Source: Bradyrhizobium diazoefficiens
GTDB lineage: Bacteria; Pseudomonadota; Alphaproteobacteria; Rhizobiales; Xanthobacteraceae
Reading direction: 5' to 3'
NCBI RefSeq assembly: GCF_016612535.1
Contig: NZ_JAENXS010000002.1
Location: 620,001 to 684,000, forward strand
DNA: 64,000 nt
The translations under genes were made by a program, and so were the position numbers. This document shows positions 46,262-54,297 of this stretch, one piece after another. The notes beneath the pieces were generated by a model. It did no database searches. It saw only the letters and a list, made by a program, of their open reading frames with translations, and was not told the origin of the DNA. Numbering within the stretch: position 1 is the stretch's first letter; every line of letters begins with the position of its first letter.

Positions 46262-46564
46262 GTGCTGAATTTTGACGAGCTGCGTGAACTCGCAGCCGAT
46301 GTTCGCGTGTTTGTCGATGTCGCCGAGGACAAGGCCGAGGCGCTCAGGGCCGTCATCGCGGCCTATGACGTGGTGCTGGCGATCTTCCCGTCCGGCGACG
46401 GCATGGGCCTCCACGTCATCAAGGGCAAAGCGATCCTGGACCGAATTGCAAATTCACGGACGCAGGCGATCTACAGCCACACGGCGATCGCGGTCCCCGA
46501 CCTCGAGCACGCGGAAGTGCTGAAGTACCTGACGGTCCCCGCCGAACAACGGATTGCAGCGTAG
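46262..46564 (+). CDS. Hypothetical protein
   Basis: 100 residues. LNFDELRELAADVRVFVDVA, AAYDVVLAIFPSGDGMGLHV and VPDLEHAEVLKYLTVPAEQR suggest a compact alpha/beta fold. The GTG at 46262 has GGAG nine bases upstream; a TTG at 46247 is an alternative. Family not recognised. Confidence 0.55.
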   Translation: MLNFDELRELAADVRVFVDVAEDKAEALRAVIAAYDVVLAIFPSGDGMGLHVIKGKAILDRIANSRTQAIYSHTAIAVPDLEHAEVLKYLTVPAEQRIAA

Positions 46565-46690
46565 TCACTGCAATTGGCGTGTCTCACTCAAGGGAGCGCA
46601 GTCCACTCAACTCACCAAAGCGCTTTTGACTTGATTGCACTGTCCCGCACCGAGCCATCCACTAGCGCTCCTTGAAGGCGGCCGTCGGGT

Positions 46691-46858
46691 TCACGCGGTG
46701 TGTCCCGGATCGACCTTTGGCGTCTTCTTTTCGCGCTGCGGCGTCATCTTCGCGGGACCCTCTTTGCCGGGCACCCCACGGGAGCCCAACTGTTCACGCT
46801 GGATGTCGTCTTCGGAACGCTCCGGCTCCACGCCGTTGATCGGCCTCTCCGGCATCAT
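46691..46858 (-). CDS. 55-residue hydrophilic protein
   Basis: Starts MMPERPINGVEPERSEDDIQ and ends KTPKVDPGHTA; charged and probably disordered. GAGG lies six bases before the first ATG, which overlaps the stop of the upstream gene (ATGATGA), so the two are likely co-translated. Confidence 0.5.
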   Translation of the reverse strand: MMPERPINGVEPERSEDDIQREQLGSRGVPGKEGPAKMTPQREKKTPKVDPGHTA

Positions 46859-47160
46859 TCCATCCTCGATTTTTCCTTGAGGTCGCGGATGCGCGTCTCG
46901 GCTTCTTCCCTTGATTTGACCACTTCCGACCAGTCACTGGTGCGGGCGAGCTCGCTCAACCTCTTGAGTTCGGCAAGCTGTTCGGAGGTGGGCTTTTCCA
47001 TTTTCGCGTCCTCGACGGCCTCAACGACAGCCTCGTCGTCGAGCACGTCCATGAGCTCGTTGATGGTGCTTTCGCAGTCCCTTGGGCCGGGCTCGACGTA
47101 CCGGGCGAGAATGCTCTGAGCTTGCTCTACGGCCTGTGTTACGCGCTTTTCCGGGTTCAT
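46855..47160 (-). CDS. Hypothetical helical protein
   Basis: 101 residues: EKRVTQAVEQAQSILARYVE, a central ESTINELMDVLDDEAVVEAV and a long charged C-terminal helix. No known domain, although the middle resembles short acid-rich helical proteins of this genus. First gene of a two-gene minus-strand unit. Confidence 0.6.
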   Translation of the reverse strand: MNPEKRVTQAVEQAQSILARYVEPGPRDCESTINELMDVLDDEAVVEAVEDAKMEKPTSEQLAELKRLSELARTSDWSEVVKSREEAETRIRDLKEKSRME

Positions 47161-47303
47161 GCCGGGACTCCGCTGATGATCATAGCGCGCGGGCCCTGCT
47201 GGAAAGATCGCAAAGATCGCAGGAATGCCGCGCGGGCGGCCTTCCCGCGAGCAACGGCGACCGCCGCAGAAAGAATGCCTGACGAGGCCCGCCGTTCCTA
47301 CTT

Positions 47304-47329
47304 GGAACCAGCAGCCCGATTCGTGCCTT
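47304..47329 (+). promoter_or_regulatory. Weak EcfG-like promoter candidate
   Basis: GGAAC followed after 17 bases by CCTT, one mismatch to the alphaproteobacterial general-stress promoter (GGAAC, 16-17, CGTT), upstream of the 47350 gene. Weak evidence. Confidence 0.2.
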
Positions 47330-47349
47330 GAATGATTTCGGAGGTACCG

Positions 47350-47523
47350 ATGGCAGTGAATAGACCGATCGGCGACAGCGCCCGCAGGGGCGCGGTGAAG
47401 AAGCGTACTCAACTCGAGAACCCGCTGACGAAGACATCAACCACGCGCGACAAGAAGGACGGTCAGTTCATGGCCGTCAAGAAGAGCGCGGTTAAGTACA
47501 ACGGCGTGCGGCGCAAGACATAA
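47350..47523 (+). CDS. Small basic protein
   Basis: 57 residues, strongly basic and probably disordered: SARRGAVKKRTQLENPLTKT and FMAVKKSAVKYNGVRRKT. GGAGG lies six bases before the ATG at 47350. Its TAA is directly followed by the GTG of a 25-residue ORF. I have seen similar short basic proteins in this genus; the role is unknown. Confidence 0.6.
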   Translation: MAVNRPIGDSARRGAVKKRTQLENPLTKTSTTRDKKDGQFMAVKKSAVKYNGVRRKT

Positions 47524-47601
47524 GTGGCGAAGACCCTCATCATCGGCGCCATCATCCTGGCCCTGCTGATCGCGTTCACGGTATGGGTGATTGGGCTGTA
47601 G
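47524..47601 (+). CDS. 25-residue membrane microprotein
   Basis: GTG start immediately after the previous stop (TAAGTG); product begins MAKTLIIGAIILALLIAFTV and ends WVIGL, a single transmembrane helix. The position suggests coupled translation with the 47350 gene. Confidence 0.45.
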   Translation: MAKTLIIGAIILALLIAFTVWVIGL

Positions 47602-47704
47602 GCGCGCGGCCCTTCCTGTGAACGCGCAAGAACACCGCGCACGCCAGGTAATTCAGTCCCGTATGTTCCGACCCGCAATATGAGGATGTTCAGGAGAACA
47701 AAAA

Positions 47705-47730
47705 GGAAACCAAGAGCCTGGTCCGACGTT
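47705..47730 (+). promoter_or_regulatory. Candidate EcfG-type promoter of the DUF3072 operon
   Basis: GGAAA, 17 bases, then CGTT: one mismatch to the general-stress sigma factor consensus. It would place the start of transcription about 15 bases before the ATG at 47752. Confidence 0.3.
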
Positions 47731-47751
47731 GGTTGGAAAAGGAGATTTGTG

Positions 47752-47970
47752 ATGGCTGACAACACGCAGAAGGACCCGAAGGACTGGGTTTCCGGGGACG
47801 ACCCGATGACGGGCGCGCAGGAGTCCTACCTCAACACGCTCGCCGAGCAGGCCCACAAGCCCGTGCCGAAAGAAGTGCTGACCAAGGCCGAGGCTTCCGA
47901 GCTGATCGACAAGTTGAAGCACGAAGCGGGTCTGGAACGCCCCTCGGGCCGGAGAGTTGGCCGCGCATGA
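47752..47970 (+). CDS. DUF3072 family protein
   Basis: 72 residues: KDWVSGDDPMTGAQESYLNT, LAEQAHKPVPKEVLTKAEAS and ELIDKLKHEAG match DUF3072, a short two-helix family of unknown function widespread in soil bacteria. AAAAGGAG is upstream. It overlaps the next gene by four bases (ATGA). Confidence 0.8.
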   Translation: MADNTQKDPKDWVSGDDPMTGAQESYLNTLAEQAHKPVPKEVLTKAEASELIDKLKHEAGLERPSGRRVGRA

Positions 47971-48149
47971 GCAGAGAGTCCCTTGAGCATCAGGCCGATC
48001 GGGCCGAGGCACTTGCCGCACAAACCGCAGACGAGGAGGTCAAGCAGACCCTCCTCGATGCGGCGCGGCAGTATCGCAGCAGCCGCCTGATCAAGTCGGA
48101 GCCATTCGAGCCGAAGCCGGAATGGGACCTGCCGAAAGAGATCTCCTGA
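47967..48149 (+). CDS. Small hypothetical protein coupled to DUF3072
   Basis: 60 residues: SLEHQADRAEALAAQTADEE then TLLDAARQYRSSRL and a Pro-rich end. Helical, soluble. The ATG overlaps the DUF3072 stop, so they form one operon. The helix pattern (QADRAEALA...LLDAARQYR) recalls the small helical family at 35.2 kb. Confidence 0.6.
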   Translation: MSRESLEHQADRAEALAAQTADEEVKQTLLDAARQYRSSRLIKSEPFEPKPEWDLPKEIS

Positions 48150-48329
48150 CGAAGATTCCTGCGGCTTTTCAGTTCCAGATGCAAGACGCCACGCGGCCGC
48201 CCATTTGCGTTCGCCGCGGAGAGCCACCGTCACCAGCATTCGGCTCGGTCCGCGCCTGCTTCCCTTCACCGAAGATCAAGATTCTTGCCCTAATCTGGAC
48301 GGCTACCTGGGGAGCATCAGGGGCATTCG

Positions 48330-48647
48330 GTGGGTGAGGGAGAACAACGCAAGGATAGGCGCGTCGCTTTCGAGCGACCGATCGAAGCTCGCGTCATGGC
48401 CATCGACGGCACATGGCAGCGCGTCTGCAAGATCTACGACATCTCCGAGATGGGGGCGAAGCTGGTGATCGACGGCGCGGTGACAGACATCGGCCAGAAG
48501 GAATTTTTCCTGGTGCTGTCACCCACCGGCTTGGCTTACCGACACTGCGAACTCGCTTGGGTCAATGGCGAGTTCGTCGGCGTTCAGTTCATCAATCGCG
48601 GAAGAGCATCGAAGAGAGCGCGTCGCGGCGAAACCCTAGTCAAGTAA
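48330..48647 (+). CDS. PilZ-domain protein
   Basis: 105 residues. RKDRRVAFERPIEARVMAID contains the RxxxR c-di-GMP motif in modified form (QRKDRRVAFER), followed by CKIYDISEMGAKLVIDG, the D/NxSxxG motif. A binding role in c-di-GMP signalling is the family expectation. The GTG at 48330 is preceded by AGGGG. Confidence 0.85.
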   Translation: MGEGEQRKDRRVAFERPIEARVMAIDGTWQRVCKIYDISEMGAKLVIDGAVTDIGQKEFFLVLSPTGLAYRHCELAWVNGEFVGVQFINRGRASKRARRGETLVK

Positions 48648-48681
48648 CGCCTACCGTAACGCGAGTTTCGCACCATCACCT

Positions 48682-48774
48682 TCACTCGATGTCCTTGGTC
48701 ACGAAGTGGCATCCAAACGCAATCATGGCCAGCGTAAAGTTCGAGCCCAACAGAACTCGCAAAACCAGGCCCAT
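48682..48774 (-). CDS. 30-residue membrane microprotein
   Basis: MGLVLRVLLGSNFTLAMIAF and a short tail ending TKDIE. One hydrophobic helix. Low support because no clear ribosome site is seen. Confidence 0.3.
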   Translation of the reverse strand: MGLVLRVLLGSNFTLAMIAFGCHFVTKDIE

Positions 48775-48782
48775 GTCCTCGC

Positions 48783-48935
48783 TCACATAGCGGACGTCGT
48801 GCCGGTGTGCGTAACGCTCGGGGTGCGCGGCATCGGGGTCCCAGGAGAAATCGTCACGAGCGCAAGCCAAACAACGGTCCCGCACAGCGCCGCGACCCGC
48901 ACAATCTTTCCCAGCCTTTGAAGCCTGCGCTTCAT
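48783..48935 (-). CDS. 50-residue membrane-anchored protein
   Basis: KRRLQRLGKIVRVAALCGTV and VVWLALVTISPG form a basic N-terminus and one hydrophobic segment, then a Thr/Pro tail. It precedes the 30-residue ORF by eight bases in the same direction. Confidence 0.35.
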   Translation of the reverse strand: MKRRLQRLGKIVRVAALCGTVVWLALVTISPGTPMPRTPSVTHTGTTSAM

Positions 48936-48982
48936 GCCGCCGTCATCGCGGCCGGATCCGGCCTGATGTTTGCCTGTTGCCG

Positions 48983-49264
48983 TCACCGCAATTGCAAGCT
49001 CTTCAGCGCGGTGAATATGCTGACGACGGCAAAGGCTGGCAGGCTATAGACCACTGCGTTCGCAGCCCATCCAATCACAGTGCCCCAGAAGACGGAATCG
49101 CTGAGCGCTCCCCAGAACAGGTACGCTGCGGCCATGCCTGGAAATTCCACGCCCGACCAATCGCTGGTGCCGTCTCTCATCGATGGTATCGACATGAAGA
49201 CCGTGGAAATCAGAAATCCGATCGCCAACGCCATCATCAAGTTCGTTTTCAGGGTCTGAGCCAT
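48983..49264 (-). CDS. Small membrane protein
   Basis: 93 residues with three hydrophobic segments: LMMALAIGFLISTVFMSI, AAAYLFWGALSDSVFWGTV and AVVYSLPAFAVVSIFTAL. No known family. The next 463 bases to the left of the GST gene hold only repeats. Confidence 0.5.
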   Translation of the reverse strand: MAQTLKTNLMMALAIGFLISTVFMSIPSMRDGTSDWSGVEFPGMAAAYLFWGALSDSVFWGTVIGWAANAVVYSLPAFAVVSIFTALKSLQLR

Positions 49265-49356
49265 GCAACTTAGTCGCGCGACCTCGCAAAGCGTTCACGT
49301 GCCCCCCGCGCTGCGCTGGGCGATCGCATATGGCATTTTGGCGGCTTGAGCGCGCG

Positions 49357-49533
49357 CCTCGTCCTTCGAGACGACCGCGGAGCCTGTCGTCGGGCCGCGC
49401 TTTGCGCGGACCCGGTGGCGGTCTCCTCAGGATGAGGCTAAGCGACATCGTGTCCGTTGAAACTGCTGCCGCGCACTCCGTCCTCATCCTGAGGAGCCCG
49501 CCAAAGAGCGGGCGTCTCGAAGGACGGCCGCAG
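49357..49533. repeat. Paired REP elements in inverted orientation
   Basis: The left unit (CGTCCTTCGAGACG ... CCTCAGGATGAGG) and right unit (CCTCATCCTGAGGAG ... CGTCTCGAAGGACG) are inverted copies, a typical REP pair. The same family occurs singly at 46056. Confidence 0.85.
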
Positions 49534-49587
49534 GGAAATCGTCCAAATGCGATCGCCTGCCGCGCTGCGGGGCGACGAATATGCGCC

Positions 49588-49647
49588 AAGCCTTCAGCAC
49601 ATAAGCCTTGAACACATAAGCCCTCAGCACGTAAGCCCCGAGCGCAT
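49588..49647 (+). repeat. 15-bp tandem repeat, four copies
   Basis: AAGCCTTCAGCACAT, AAGCCTTGAACACAT, AAGCCCTCAGCACGT and AAGCCCCGAGCGCAT, ending 80 bp before the GST start. Its unit resembles the 31931 repeat (AAGCCTTG core). Confidence 0.85.
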
Positions 49648-49727
49648 GTCGGGCCACGACAATCCATTGCGCGACCGGCTTGCCTCTGCGAGTTAATATG
49701 CCTGCCCCAATCCAGGAGCGCTGAACT

Positions 49728-50369
49728 ATGCTCACTGTCTATGGCGAAGGTCGTGGCTTCCGTGTTGTCTGGCTGCTCGAGGAATTGGGACTGGCTTATC
49801 GGCTGCGCCCGGTCGATCTGCTGGCCGTCGAGAATGATCCCGAGTTCCTCGCGATCAATCCCGCCGGCTTCATTCCCGCCCTGCAAGACGGCGAGACGAT
49901 CATGGTCGAATCGATCGCGATTCTTCAGTACCTGCTCGCCCGCCACGGCTCGGGTTCGCTTGCCGTCGCCCCGCACGATCCCGCCTTCGCTTCCTATCTG
50001 CAATTTCTCCACTTGGGCGAGGCCGGGCTCGCCGGGCCGATGAACGCCGTCTTCGTCGGCCGCGAGCTGGCGCCCGAAGCCGAGCGAGAAGCCCGCGTGA
50101 CCCGCTGGGCGCGCGAGACCTTCGAGAGCCGGCTGGGGCTGGTGATCCGCCGCCTCGCGGATTGCCCCTACCTCGCCGGCGACCGATTCACTGCTGCCGA
50201 TATCTCGGTGAGCTACGCCCTCCTGCTCGGCCTGCGAACCGGCAACTACGTCCCCGGTTCGACCGAGCGTGACTATCTCGCCCGCACCACGGCACGCCCT
50301 GCCTATGCCCGAGCGATGGAAACCTGCCAGGCCACCAAGGCCTGGGCGGCGAGATCGCCGGGATTGTAG
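49728..50369 (+). CDS. Glutathione S-transferase family protein
   Basis: 213 residues. The N-terminal thioredoxin-like domain shows GRGFRVVWLLEELGLAYRLR, AINPAGFIPALQDGE and the glutathione-binding ESIAILQYL; the C-terminal helical domain contains LAGDRFTAADISVSYALLL with the N-capping Asp. Substrate unknown. It is followed by a partial repeat of the N-terminus (MLTLYG at 50391). Confidence 0.9.
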   Translation: MLTVYGEGRGFRVVWLLEELGLAYRLRPVDLLAVENDPEFLAINPAGFIPALQDGETIMVESIAILQYLLARHGSGSLAVAPHDPAFASYLQFLHLGEAGLAGPMNAVFVGRELAPEAEREARVTRWARETFESRLGLVIRRLADCPYLAGDRFTAADISVSYALLLGLRTGNYVPGSTERDYLARTTARPAYARAMETCQATKAWAARSPGL

Positions 50370-50390
50370 TGCGACTGCGGCTTCGGCCCA

Positions 50391-50537
50391 TGCTCACCCT
50401 CTATGGGGTGTTGCCCTTCAATTTGGAATCCGTCGCCTGTTGCACCAATTTAGTGCATTGTCACCGTACTTCCGCCTCGAGCGACCGCTCAAGCCGGGCA
50501 AGCGAGGAGCAAAGCCATCGGAGCCGGAAGGCGCCTA
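50391..50537 (+). pseudogene. Possible remnant of a second GST N-terminus
   Basis: ATGCTCACCCTCTATGG reads MLTLYGVLPFNLESVACC, like the first residues of the preceding GST (MLTVYGEGRG) and of other GSTs, but the similarity fades after about 18 residues. Confidence 0.25.
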
Positions 50538-50549
50538 GCAGGATGGAGG

Positions 50550-51260
50550 ATGGGAGGTTTTGTGCACCGTAATTCGACTGGCAAGCTACGCGCCGCTCTC
50601 ATCGCCTCAAATCCAGTCTTGGTGACCCTCCGTCCCGACGGGACTCTCGACGGGGTGTCGGTAGCTGTTGCGCGCGCGCTCGGCGCGTATCTCGGGTTTT
50701 CGGTCGAACTCAAGCCTTACGACAATCCCGCGCGCTACAATGAAAGCCTCGCGGGCGATGACTGGGATATCGGGATCGCAGCGCGCGATCCCGCTCGCGC
50801 TGACCACCTCGCGTTCAGCGAGACGTTCATGGAAGTCGACAACGGCTATGTAGCACGTCCCGGCACGGCGCTGACAAACGCGGAAGGGGTCGACCAGCCC
50901 GGCGTGAAGATTGCAGTAGCGCAAGGAAGCGCGCCACACACCGTGTTGAAGCGCTTAATAAAGAATGCGGAGATCATTTCAATTCCCGGTGGGTTCGAGC
51001 CGGCCTGCGAGGCACTGGCGGCAGGCAAGGCTGACGTCTACGGCGACAATCTGCACGTAGCTCATCGCATCGCCGATGCGTTGCCCGGCGCACGCGTATT
51101 GCCTGGCCGTTTCAACGTGGTTCAAATGGCTATCGGAGTGCGCAAGCGGGCCGCGTCCGAGCTTTCCACTGTGGATGAGTTTGTGAAGCAGATTCGATCC
51201 GATGGCACGGTGCAAAAAGCCATTGCTGAAGCCGGTCTACGTGGGGTACGGGTGCCGTGA
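50550..51260 (+). CDS. Solute-binding protein family 3 protein without signal peptide
   Basis: 236 residues of the periplasmic amino-acid-binding fold: KLRAALIASNPVLVTLRPDG, GVSVAVARALGAYLGF, DDWDIGIAARDPARADHLAF and VKIAVAQGSAPHTVLKRLIK. No signal peptide is visible at either the ATG at 50550 or the GTG at 50562, so it may be cytoplasmic or its true start is missed. No ABC permease genes are adjacent. Confidence 0.8.
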   Translation: MGGFVHRNSTGKLRAALIASNPVLVTLRPDGTLDGVSVAVARALGAYLGFSVELKPYDNPARYNESLAGDDWDIGIAARDPARADHLAFSETFMEVDNGYVARPGTALTNAEGVDQPGVKIAVAQGSAPHTVLKRLIKNAEIISIPGGFEPACEALAAGKADVYGDNLHVAHRIADALPGARVLPGRFNVVQMAIGVRKRAASELSTVDEFVKQIRSDGTVQKAIAEAGLRGVRVP

Positions 51261-51444
51261 TCCCATTTGTCCGTAAGACTTGAACCGCATGGTCATCTCT
51301 GCAATTACGGTGACGCATTGAACTCGTTCGCTCTAGCCACACAACTTCAGTTACGGGCACAAATTGAAGGCCGAGCGTTTCCGATACCGCGCCCGGTAAG
51401 AAGGTGAATTTCCAGCACCGTCACCGTAACTGCCGGAAGGAAGC

Positions 51445-52164
51445 TCAGGTGTTGGCAGACTCTTTAAGCTGAAGCTTTGGATGGAAGTCGAACTCCTTCA
51501 CGAGCAACTTGTGAATGGCATTCAGTCGCGTCCACGCCACCTTGACCTCTTCATCCGTTCGCGACTTCATCTCCGCAACCAGCATATTTAGTTCAAGCAC
51601 CTTCGGAGCCATCTTGTCGTGCTCCTCTTGTGTGAAAGTGGTCGTACCTAGGTTGCCCTTCATCTTTGCCGACATTGACGACATTGCTTCAATGCGCTTG
51701 GCCCTATAGGTTTCAAACACCTCAATGACGCCGTTGTGGACGTCGTCGAATGGTCCCAACTCATTGAACTGAAGGGTACTCAGTGACAACAATAGCGCCA
51801 TCTCATCTGAAGTGAACTTGACGCGGTCCGGCAAGTTCGCCAGCGGCAAAACAACCTGCCAATCTCCTCCAAGGTCGCCGTCAGCGCCGGTCATCTGTCG
51901 CTTTTTAGGCTTTAAGGTCTTCTGAAGAACTGCGAGGTTTGAATGAATCCTGAGGAGCTTGAAAAACAAAGAATATGCTTGAGCTTTTCGTGTCTCGAAC
52001 CTATCGCTGTCCCTATGTGCTTTAGCAGCAGCAAGAGTCCGCTTCTGAGTCCAAAAAGCAACGATCGTACTGATGGTCGATCCCAACAGCGTCCCCCCAA
52101 CGACGCTAAACACCGCCCACGCGGTTGACACCGTGCTTACGTGTCCGCTCACTTCCGCAGCCAA
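51445..52164 (-). CDS. Membrane-anchored coiled-coil hypothetical protein
   Basis: 239 residues: a N-terminal hydrophobic segment (AWAVFSVVGGTLLGSTISTI) anchors a cytoplasmic, mainly helical domain (RKAQAYSLFFKLLRIHSNLA; later KMAPKVLELNMLVAEMKSRT). AT-richer than its neighbours. Divergent from the DUF4145 gene with a 228-bp gap. Family unknown; context suggests accessory cargo. Confidence 0.6.
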   Translation of the reverse strand: MAAEVSGHVSTVSTAWAVFSVVGGTLLGSTISTIVAFWTQKRTLAAAKAHRDSDRFETRKAQAYSLFFKLLRIHSNLAVLQKTLKPKKRQMTGADGDLGGDWQVVLPLANLPDRVKFTSDEMALLLSLSTLQFNELGPFDDVHNGVIEVFETYRAKRIEAMSSMSAKMKGNLGTTTFTQEEHDKMAPKVLELNMLVAEMKSRTDEEVKVAWTRLNAIHKLLVKEFDFHPKLQLKESANT

Positions 52165-52392
52165 ACCTGCCCCCTAAAGTAGATTCCCCTTCCTGCTACC
52201 ACGAATTGAATAAGGCCTGTTCAGGAAATACTCGCGATAGTCCGTTGCTGCTTTACTGGTCAATGGAGAATATCTTTGCACCAGCCTCGACTGCCATTTG
52301 CGCGAATTCGCTAAGCTAGTGTATCGCCGATCCTCGGGTCGCGTACTACGTGTATTCAGATGAATTGGGCCGTTGTCACGTGAGAACTCAAA

Positions 52393-53100
52393 ATGGCATC
52401 GATCAGAGACCTTTGGGTCGAATCTTACTTTGATGTACCACCTTTCCCTTGCCCTCATTGCGATCGGGGAATCCTTCAGCTGCAAAAGAACTCACTGAGG
52501 ATCGTCGAAACCAAACCTAGCCGCGACGCCATCGCCTCTGGCGATATGCTCATGGAAGATGGAATCTACCGCTATACGCAACTGTTGGAGTGCGCTGCGT
52601 GTGGTGATGTAGTCGCGGTGATCGGCAGGGCTGCGCTTGTGCCTGATCCCGCCCGGGTGCCGGAGCAACCGTACACGTATCAGCTTTTTCCTATGGGCTT
52701 TTATCCTGCTCCGCCGCTCATATCCCTACCATCGGGGATACCAGACTCGCTTGCCGACGAGTTGAGGGCATCCTTCGGCCTGTTTTGGGTCGATTTGGGC
52801 GCTTGCGCTAATAAGATGCGGGTCAGCGTTGAAAAGGCATTGGACGAGTTGGCTGTCCCTGAAGCACCAACCCTATTCAGGCGCATCGACGCTTTTAAGC
52901 ATGTCGATCCCGAACATGCTGAGAGCTTTGACGCCCTTCGACACGTTGGCAACGTTGGGAGCCACGAAGGAGATAATACTCGCGAGACCATTCTCGACGC
53001 CTTCGAGGTGTACCAAGATGCAATCCGAAACCTTTTCGGCGGGCACCGACGCCACATCGACTTGTTGAGAAAGAGGATCATCGCCTCCAAAGGAAAGTAA
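52393..53100 (+). CDS. DUF4145-type protein with zinc-finger-like Cys pairs
   Basis: 235 residues. An N-terminal CPHC and a later CAAC pair (about residues 20 and 75) suggest a zinc ribbon; the C-terminal half has RVSVEKALDELAV, RRIDAFK and RHVGNVGSHEGDNTRETILD, the DUF4145 signature. DUF4145 domains often occur in restriction and other defence loci. It ends before a terminator at 53144. Confidence 0.75.
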   Translation: MASIRDLWVESYFDVPPFPCPHCDRGILQLQKNSLRIVETKPSRDAIASGDMLMEDGIYRYTQLLECAACGDVVAVIGRAALVPDPARVPEQPYTYQLFPMGFYPAPPLISLPSGIPDSLADELRASFGLFWVDLGACANKMRVSVEKALDELAVPEAPTLFRRIDAFKHVDPEHAESFDALRHVGNVGSHEGDNTRETILDAFEVYQDAIRNLFGGHRRHIDLLRKRIIASKGK

Positions 53101-53143
53101 GAACGTACGGTTTTCCTGGCGCCGCTCCGCCGCAGAAGTGTTT

Positions 53144-53170
53144 GCCGGTTGTCATCCGGCGGTTTTTTTT
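53144..53170 (+). terminator. Intrinsic terminator after the DUF4145 gene
   Basis: GCCGG and CCGGC form a short stem around TTGTCAT, followed by GG and eight T. The remaining gap to 53431 has no gene. Confidence 0.7.
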
Positions 53171-53431
53171 GGTTTGTTATCGACGCCTCGCCTTCGGCGC
53201 GCCCCCCAACCCCACCGCCCTGCATTAAAGGGTGCGGACAGACAGGGCCATTACGGAGAGAGGAGTCTGGGATGCGCGCCTGCATCATCCGAATGCGGTT
53301 GGAACGGCACGAGAACCGGTGACACGCAATTGACACGCAACACCCTGCCCCTCCCCCCACTTTCCTGCTATCTCCTACCCGCCGTCCGGCCCCAAACCAA
53401 AAACCCTCCGACCACCCAGGGAGCAACAACC

Positions 53432-53884
53432 ATGCGATACCTCCACACCATGCTGCGCGTGCGCAATCTCGATGTTGCGCTGAAGTTTTATCAGGATGCG
53501 CTGGGACTGAAGGAGGTGCGGCGGATCGAGAACGACAAGGGGCGGTTCACGCTGGTGTTCCTGTGCTCGGATGACGACCTCCAGGCACTGAAGAAGCAGC
53601 CGCAAACGCGCGGCGCGCCGCTGGTCGAGCTCACCTGGAATTGGGACGAGGAGACCTATGGCGAGGACCGCTTCTTCGGCCATCTCGCCTATGAGGTCGA
53701 CGACATCTACGCCACTTGCGAGAAGCTGATGAAGGCCGGCGTCACCATCAACCGTCCCCCGCGCGACGGCAACATGGCCTTCGTCCGCTCGCCAGATCTG
53801 CACTCGATCGAGCTGCTCCAGAAGGGCGAGCCGAAGGCGCCGGCCGAGCCGTGGTCGTCGATGCCCAACACCGGCCATTGGTAG
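53432..53884 (+). CDS. gloA: Lactoylglutathione lyase (glyoxalase I)
   Basis: 150 residues of the VOC fold. LHTMLRVRNLDVALKFYQDA provides the first metal histidine, ELTWNWDEETY a glutamate, FGHLAYEVDDIY the second histidine, and the PDLHSIELLQK end the last glutamate. It detoxifies methylglyoxal with glutathione. AGGGAG lies before the ATG at 53432, which excludes the longer frame. Confidence 0.93.
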   Translation: MRYLHTMLRVRNLDVALKFYQDALGLKEVRRIENDKGRFTLVFLCSDDDLQALKKQPQTRGAPLVELTWNWDEETYGEDRFFGHLAYEVDDIYATCEKLMKAGVTINRPPRDGNMAFVRSPDLHSIELLQKGEPKAPAEPWSSMPNTGHW

Positions 53885-53955
53885 GCCCGTCAGCAGGAAC
53901 CACCACTGCTTCCCCGCGTTCACACTCCAGGACAATGCAATTGGAGGAGAACGCG

Positions 53956-54036
53956 ATGGGACGCGGAATTTTGTTGTGGCTGTTGGGCGTGCCGATCCCG
54001 GTGATCATTCTGCTGTGGCTGTTCTTCGGCCATTGA
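53956..54036 (+). CDS. 26-residue membrane microprotein
   Basis: MGRGILLWLLGVPIPVIILL and LWLFFGH: one transmembrane helix with a central Pro pair. TTGGAGGAG is five to six bases before the ATG. A terminator follows at 54089. Similar microproteins appear common in Bradyrhizobium. Confidence 0.6.
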   Translation: MGRGILLWLLGVPIPVIILLWLFFGH

Positions 54037-54088
54037 TCTCCGCGCAAACGCATTTTGCGTTTGTCGCGCAGCCGGTTACTCTGCAATG

Positions 54089-54115
54089 AAAGCTCCGCCC
54101 GTGGCGGAGCTTTTT
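54089..54115 (+). terminator. Intrinsic terminator
   Basis: AAAGCTCCGCC and GGCGGAGCTTT form an 11-bp stem with a CGT loop and a T-run, ending the microprotein (and possibly gloA) transcript. Confidence 0.85.
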
Positions 54116-54187
54116 GCATGAGAGGCGCGCAGCAATCGCCGTCGCTGTGCGCGCAGGATTCCGCTATCACCCGCGCGAGGTGGCCTT

Positions 54188-54269
54188 GTAGCCCGGACGG
54201 AGCGCAGCGTAATCCGGGACCCTGGCGGCCGAAGCCCCCCGGATTGCGCTTCGCTCCATCCGGGCTACG
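54188..54269. repeat. Palindromic intergenic repeat
   Basis: GTAGCCCGGACGGAGCGCAG and GCTTCGCTCCATCCGGGCTAC are long inverted arms, with inner AATCCGGG/CCCGGATT. A common element type between genes in this genus. Confidence 0.85.
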
Positions 54270-54297
54270 ACAGCGATAACGCCGCGGGAGACGCTTG

